Shown here: one piece after another, positions 45,704-49,493 of the stretch
How positions within the stretch are numbered: position 1 is the stretch's first letter
Layout of the letters: every line of letters starts with the position of its first letter
DNA from: Nitrospiria bacterium
Lineage (GTDB): Bacteria; Nitrospirota; Nitrospiria; SBBL01; JAADHI01
Direction of reading: 5' to 3'
Assembly (NCBI GenBank): GCA_945787655.1
Contig: CALZIJ010000006.1
Span: 1-49,493 of the forward strand
DNA: 49,493 nt
Position numbers and translations under genes: made by a program
The notes under the pieces: model-generated
What the model saw: the letters and a program-made list of their open reading frames with translations, nothing else
Told to the model about the DNA's origin: nothing
Database searches by the model: none

Positions 45704-47167
45704 TCAGGATGCGCATTGTGCATTGGTACATTTCAATACACAAGCACGACCGTCATTCACAGTGATCACACCATCGCCATCCGCATCTCGTGGATCACTT
45801 GGCCCTGTCGCGGGTTGATTACGATCTGCAAAAATTTTCTGGATATCGTTAATATCCACGTCACCGTCTTCATCGCAATCACACACCTTTTCTTCCGGAG
45901 GTGCTTTGACCACAATCGTGATGGAACACAATGCCTGCCCCCCGTCGCTGTTCGTGTGAGAAAAATTAATGACATGCGTGCCGGATTGCGCTGCGGTCGG
46001 CACCCAATTAAAGGTACTGTTCACCGGATTTCCCGAGACCGGCAGGGCCGGTGTCATCAGGGCTCCAGCCGGAAGGCCCGCGACATTGATTGTCGCTGGC
46101 AGACCTGAAGGATCTGAGGATTGTTCGATAAAGGTGACCAGTTCTCCCGGCGCCACGGTCAGTACCGTTGAGTTGCAAACCGGAGTGGGTGGACTTTCAA
46201 TCACAGGCGGCGGGGCGCTGTCATCCAGTTGAATCAGGAAATCAACCGCTGATTTTCCCTTGACCGTCCCGTCCGCATCCAGCGATTCAATGGTCACTTG
46301 CGTTGAATACAGTGTATTGAAGCCCGCTCCCCCCAGTGTCGCACCAGTCGTATCCCAGCTGTATAATCCTGAAGTGGAATTCACCGAAGCGCTGTTTGAG
46401 GCTTGCGGCGGACCGGGTTGGGTAAATCCCAAACCACCGCTGGCTTCGAGTGCACTTGAAAGCCTGAATCCAAGAGAATCGTTATCGGGATCGGCCCCCG
46501 GTACAAAAAATGTACACAAGGCGTCAATCGGGCAGGTCACGATGGGTGGAAGGGCACTCACCGGAGAGTTATCAGACATCCCGATATCTACCAGGGTTTC
46601 AACATCGTACCATCCATTTGGATTATTAATATGGGCGTTTGGAAAAACCGATCCGGAAATCCGGCAGCAGCTAAAAAGTTGCGCCGTGAAGCTGCCCCCG
46701 GAGGTATACGTATGTGTAATATTGGTGTCTACCACCGGAAAACTTGCAGGATCCAGCGCTGAGCCGAATAGCCAGTTATTATCCCCGTCAATTGAGGTCA
46801 CCAGGTAGAGCAGCGGGCCAAGTGGTGAACCGATTCCTCCGGAAAAACCACCAGGGTCCAGTTGAGAACCACCAATGAATTCCGCAATAATATCTCCGAC
46901 TCCCGGTCGGCCGTCCGCTTCCGAACAGGCCGTAACACTCAAGCTGACAAGATCGTAACATCTGTACCCGTTTCTCCGCCATGCATTTTGGAGTTTAAAC
47001 TCCACGGTATTGCCACTGGCAGGTGAGTATGTCAAATGCCCATAACGAAAATGTGTTGCGAAGGCGGAATCAACACTTGCTAAATTGATCTATAAAATAC
47101 TCACCATTATCATTTTTATTAAATGACGGCGTAAAAAAACGTCGATTTCTGGATTTGTTTCTTTCAT
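45704..47167 (-). CDS. secreted dockerin-containing protein, in-frame TAG in the signal peptide
   Basis: The best ribosome site (GGAGGA, five bases) precedes ATG 47167. From there the frame reads a signal-peptide-like segment (RRHLIKMIMVSIL-stop-INLASVDSAFA) interrupted by TAG at 47092-47090 (codon 26), then stays open to 45704. Reading from a downstream TTG at 47035 gives 443 residues but loses the signal. The mature protein has a THFRYGHLTY start, Ig/cadherin-like modules (VPGADPDNDSLGF; FIEQSSDPSGLPATINVAGLPAG) and, at the C-terminus, two calcium-binding loops (DCDEDGDVDIND, DADGDGVITVND) like a type I dockerin. TAG is a normal stop elsewhere here, so the gene is either broken or miscalled at this base. 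Confidence 0.8.
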
Positions 47168-47992
47168 AAAAATCCTCCATAGTGGTTGAATCACCCTATT
47201 GAATAGATACATAACCTGGATAACCCTTGATCGGAGAACAAAGGCATCAGGCACTTGTTAATGAACTTTGATACGATGGGTTTATAGAAAAAAAGGAATG
47301 ATGTCAGATCGTCATTCCTGCGGATAAACAAAAGCAAATTTCAAGCCAGAAGTAACACAAAGAGAGATATCTCTATATATTTTATGGATAAAATAAAATC
47401 TATGATTGACCAGATTATAAAATAGTACAGATTGATTATAAAAAGACCACAAAACCTCTACGATAATAATGATATTACATTTCTGTTTTAAAATTTACTT
47501 TTTAAAACATATCATTATGGGATATAGGTTGAATTCACATTTTCCTTTACTGTCCACTTTTCCGTCACCTACCAATACATATAATATGTATATATCTAAA
47601 AACAATCTACAACCTACAAAGATAATAAAGAATAATAAGCCATGTCCGAATTTTCGCCTCATTTAACCTTCAAACGCTGCCTGATTTTCCGTCACTTTTG
47701 ATCCTTTGGGCATAAAAAAGGAGATCACTCCACTGACAATTTAATATAAAAATCGCCTCTCATTCCCAACAATGTGTCTCAAGTCAGACGCCCCCTTTTT
47801 TTTACATGGGGTTATTCCAACAGCGACGAACATCCCGTCAATAAAAAAAAGGTTCCCTGCCCTGAGACCATCATATCGCAATACTTTCGAAATGAACGGC
47901 GCCCCCAGCCTGAAACCTTGACAGACTCCCAATTTATCTGATTAAATAAACAGCTTTTATATCGTCTTTTTTAAATAAGGTCTAAATGGACA
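47168..47992. other. 825-bp A/T-rich region without a convincing gene
   Basis: It is much richer in A/T than its surroundings. It contains a minus-strand terminator at 47288-47319 and two poor open frames: 47469-47666 plus (A/T-rich) and 47741-47932 minus (63 codons, no ribosome site found). The second has normal-looking amino-acid composition and could be a decayed gene. Promoters for the dockerin gene and the sulfur-carrier operon should be here. Confidence 0.5.
47288..47319 (-). terminator. orphan rho-independent terminator (minus strand)
   Basis: AGGAATGA/TCATTCCT (47294-47319) with a 10-nt loop is followed on the minus strand by seven T. No minus-strand gene is visible upstream of it, so it may end a small RNA or a lost gene. 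Confidence 0.6.
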
Positions 47993-48208
47993 ATGTTGCT
48001 GAAAATTAACGGAAAAAAAGAAGACATACAATGCACCACGCTGGAAGACCTGCTTAGAGTCAAAAATATTGAACCTCAAATGGTTTCAATTGAGCTAAAT
48101 GACAACATGGTGAGCCGGGAAAACCTGGCGAGCACGACGCTCAAGGAAGGGGATGCGATCGAACTCCTCTTTTTTATGGGGGGTGGACGAGAACAAACCG
48201 GACGATAA
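47993..48208 (+). CDS. ThiS/MoaD-like sulfur carrier protein with a C-terminal extension
   Basis: A 71-residue ubiquitin-like protein of the ThiS/MoaD family (LLKINGKKEDIQ... TLEDLLRVKNIEPQMVSIELNDNMVSRENLASTTLKEGDAIELL). Sulfur carriers end in a GlyGly that is thiocarboxylated by an E1-like enzyme. Here the gene encodes GGGREQTGR, so seven residues would have to be removed after GG, as HcyD does for HcyS in Wolinella. It overlaps or abuts a cysteine synthase and an E1-like gene, matching CysO-CysM-MoeZ of mycobacteria more than thiamine synthesis. Confidence 0.85.
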   Translation: MLLKINGKKEDIQCTTLEDLLRVKNIEPQMVSIELNDNMVSRENLASTTLKEGDAIELLFFMGGGREQTGR

Positions 48209-48209
48209 C

Positions 48210-49133
48210 ATGCGTACTTCAAGTGACATCACCACATTTATCGGAAAGACCCCGCTTATTCAATTACGTGATCTTTCCAAAGAAGGCTCTGCGTCAGTCC
48301 TCGCAAAGGTCGAATTTTTTAATCCCGGAGGCAGCGTTAAAGATCGGATCTGCCTGAGTATGATTGAAGCTGCAGAGGCTGACGGTCGCCTTAAACCCGG
48401 CATGACGCTGATTGAACCCACCAGTGGAAATACCGGAATCGGACTGGCCCTCGTCTCCGCTGTACGGGGTTACAAACTAATTCTCGTGATGCCGGAATCG
48501 ATGAGCATGGAACGGGCCAGCCTGTTGTCGTCTTACGGCGCACAATTGGTATTGACCCCGGCTTGGGAAGGCATGCGCGGCGCCATCAAGGAGGCAGAAA
48601 GCATCCTGGAACAAAATCCGGATTACTTTATGCCCGCTCAATTTTCAAACCCGGCCAACCCCGAAGTCCATCGAAAAACAACCGGGCCGGAAATTCTTTC
48701 CGCAATCGAAGGAGAAATTGACGCTTTTGTTGTCGGTGTCGGAACAGGCGGAACCATTACCGGTGTAGGAGAAGTGCTTAAAGCTAAAAATCCGAAAACA
48801 CAAGTCATTGCTGTTGAACCTGAAACCTGCGCCGTGTTATCCGGCGGAGAACCCGGCCCACATAAAATTCAAGGCATCGGGGCGGGTTTTGTGCCGGAGA
48901 TTTTAAATCGCAGCATCATCGACCGGGTCATTACCGTCAGTGATGATAATTCCTATAAAATGGCAAAAACGCTGGCAAAACAGGATGGATTACTCGTAGG
49001 AATTTCTTCGGGCGCCAATGTCTGGGCTGCCAGAAAAGTGGCCTCGGAATTAGGCAAAGGCAAAACCGTGGTGACTTTATTACCCGATACTGGTGAACGG
49101 TATATCAGTATTGAAAAATATTTTAATATTTAA
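48210..49133 (+). CDS. cysteine synthase (CysK/CysM family)
   Basis: A PLP-dependent O-acetylserine (or phosphoserine) sulfhydrylase of about 307 residues. It has NPGGSVKDR (PLP Lys), EPTSGNTGIGLA, the phosphate loop GTGGTITGVGEVLK and ISSGAN. An upstream frame runs to 48153 inside the sulfur-carrier gene, but the ATG at 48210 is one base after the carrier stop (TAACATG), giving coupling and normal length. With a thiocarboxylated carrier as sulfur donor it would make cysteine as in the CysO pathway. It may be CysK-like with sulfide instead. Confidence 0.93.
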   Translation: MRTSSDITTFIGKTPLIQLRDLSKEGSASVLAKVEFFNPGGSVKDRICLSMIEAAEADGRLKPGMTLIEPTSGNTGIGLALVSAVRGYKLILVMPESMSMERASLLSSYGAQLVLTPAWEGMRGAIKEAESILEQNPDYFMPAQFSNPANPEVHRKTTGPEILSAIEGEIDAFVVGVGTGGTITGVGEVLKAKNPKTQVIAVEPETCAVLSGGEPGPHKIQGIGAGFVPEILNRSIIDRVITVSDDNSYKMAKTLAKQDGLLVGISSGANVWAARKVASELGKGKTVVTLLPDTGERYISIEKYFNI

Positions 49134-49154
49134 CCAACAATATTCAGGATAAGT

Positions 49155-49493
49155 ATGGCCTTTACAGAAGAACAGCTGGTGCGGTACAGCAGGCACATTA
49201 TTCTTTCCGAAGTCGGCGGAAAAGGACAAAAGAAAATCCGTCAGGCCAAGGTCTTGGTGATTGGTGCGGGCGGCCTTGGATCTCCCATCGCCTTATATCT
49301 TGCCGCCGCCGGCATTGGCACGCTGGGCTTGATTGATGCGGATACCGTTGATTTAACCAACCTTCAGCGCCAAATTGTCCACCACACCGCAGATGTCGGT
49401 CGACCCAAAGTCCTTTCCGCAAGCGAAAAAATTGCTGATTTGAATCCTGATGTGGAAATTATCACTTATCAGAAACATCTTAATGCAGAAAAC
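49155..49493 (+). CDS. ThiF/MoeB-family adenylyltransferase (E1-like), partial at right edge
   Basis: Reads from ATG 49155 to the window edge (113 codons) without a stop. AGGA lies five bases upstream. RYSRHIILSEVGGKGQKKI at the N-terminus, GAGGLGS (ATP loop), DADTVDLTNLQRQ and the beginning of the following helix are those of MoeB/ThiF. It adenylates the carrier's C-terminal Gly for sulfuration. The catalytic Cys and zinc cysteines lie beyond the edge. It follows the cysteine synthase by 21 nt. Confidence 0.92.
   Translation, partial: MAFTEEQLVRYSRHIILSEVGGKGQKKIRQAKVLVIGAGGLGSPIALYLAAAGIGTLGLIDADTVDLTNLQRQIVHHTADVGRPKVLSASEKIADLNPDVEIITYQKHLNAEN

Noticed and set aside
47090-47092. TAG read as an amino acid genome-wide (recoding)
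   Set aside because: TAG is the normal stop of xseB, the 6307 and 14581 genes and the ABC ATPase in this window.

Overview
The window reads as a chromosomal segment of a respiring Gram-negative bacterium. It has outer-membrane beta-barrels, lipoproteins, a PEP-CTERM surface protein, Alternative Complex III (ACIII) and periplasmic c-type cytochromes. ACIII, a chorismate lyase/UbiA quinone pair, PEP-CTERM sorting and a sulfur-carrier cysteine operon together would fit a Nitrospirota/Nitrospinota-like lineage. That is inference only: there is no rRNA here and I cannot run a search. TTG starts look common (30758-31705, 32668, 35790, 39160). TAG is used as an ordinary stop (xseB, the 6307, 14581 and 18031 genes).

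Layout, left to right. (1) 1-6095, minus: the act operon actA-actB-actC plus a gene running off the left edge that fuses ActD to ActE and carries a His/Asp-rich insertion. A consensus sigma70 promoter lies at 6136-6163. (2) 6307-8113, minus: a secreted HETGH-motif protein and a TraB/GumN protein. (3) 8206-14363, minus: an isoprenoid/housekeeping run xseB-ispA-dxs-tlyA-epimerase-small coiled coil-patatin, probably driven from a promoter at 14402-14429. (4) 14581-20063, minus: moaC, an ABC exporter (ATPase with a Trp-rich tail, plus permease), a histidine phosphatase, an O-methyltransferase and a LolA-like protein; then a DUF481 porin-like gene (20247-20975). (5) 21221-28152, plus: mscS, an RND/MMPL exporter carrying the same Trp-rich motif, a LOG-family hydrolase, thrB and fbp, followed by tRNA-Ala(CGC). 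(6) 28642-29814, plus: a membrane-anchored di-haem cytochrome, converging on ubiC-FGE-like lipoprotein-ubiA (minus, 32175-29889). (7) 32668-44506, plus: a surface/secretome block of two barrels, two secreted proteins, a TPR-beta-barrel protein resembling Slam in architecture and a very large beta-propeller lipoprotein. (8) 44604-47167: an HNH protein, then a cohesin-like PEP-CTERM protein and a dockerin-bearing secreted protein whose signal peptide contains an in-frame TAG. (9) 47993-49493, plus: sulfur carrier-cysteine synthase-E1-like enzyme, cut by the right edge.

How they work together. ACIII oxidises quinol and would pass electrons to periplasmic cytochromes. UbiC, UbiA, IspA and Dxs supply the quinone head group and isoprenoid chain. 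The surface block and the cohesin/dockerin pair look like envelope-assembly modules. The strongest candidates for something undescribed are the tandem WKKW repeats shared by an ABC ATPase and an RND pump, the ActD-ActE fusion with a putative metal-binding insertion, the TPR-barrel/giant-lipoprotein locus, and the cohesin-dockerin gene pair.
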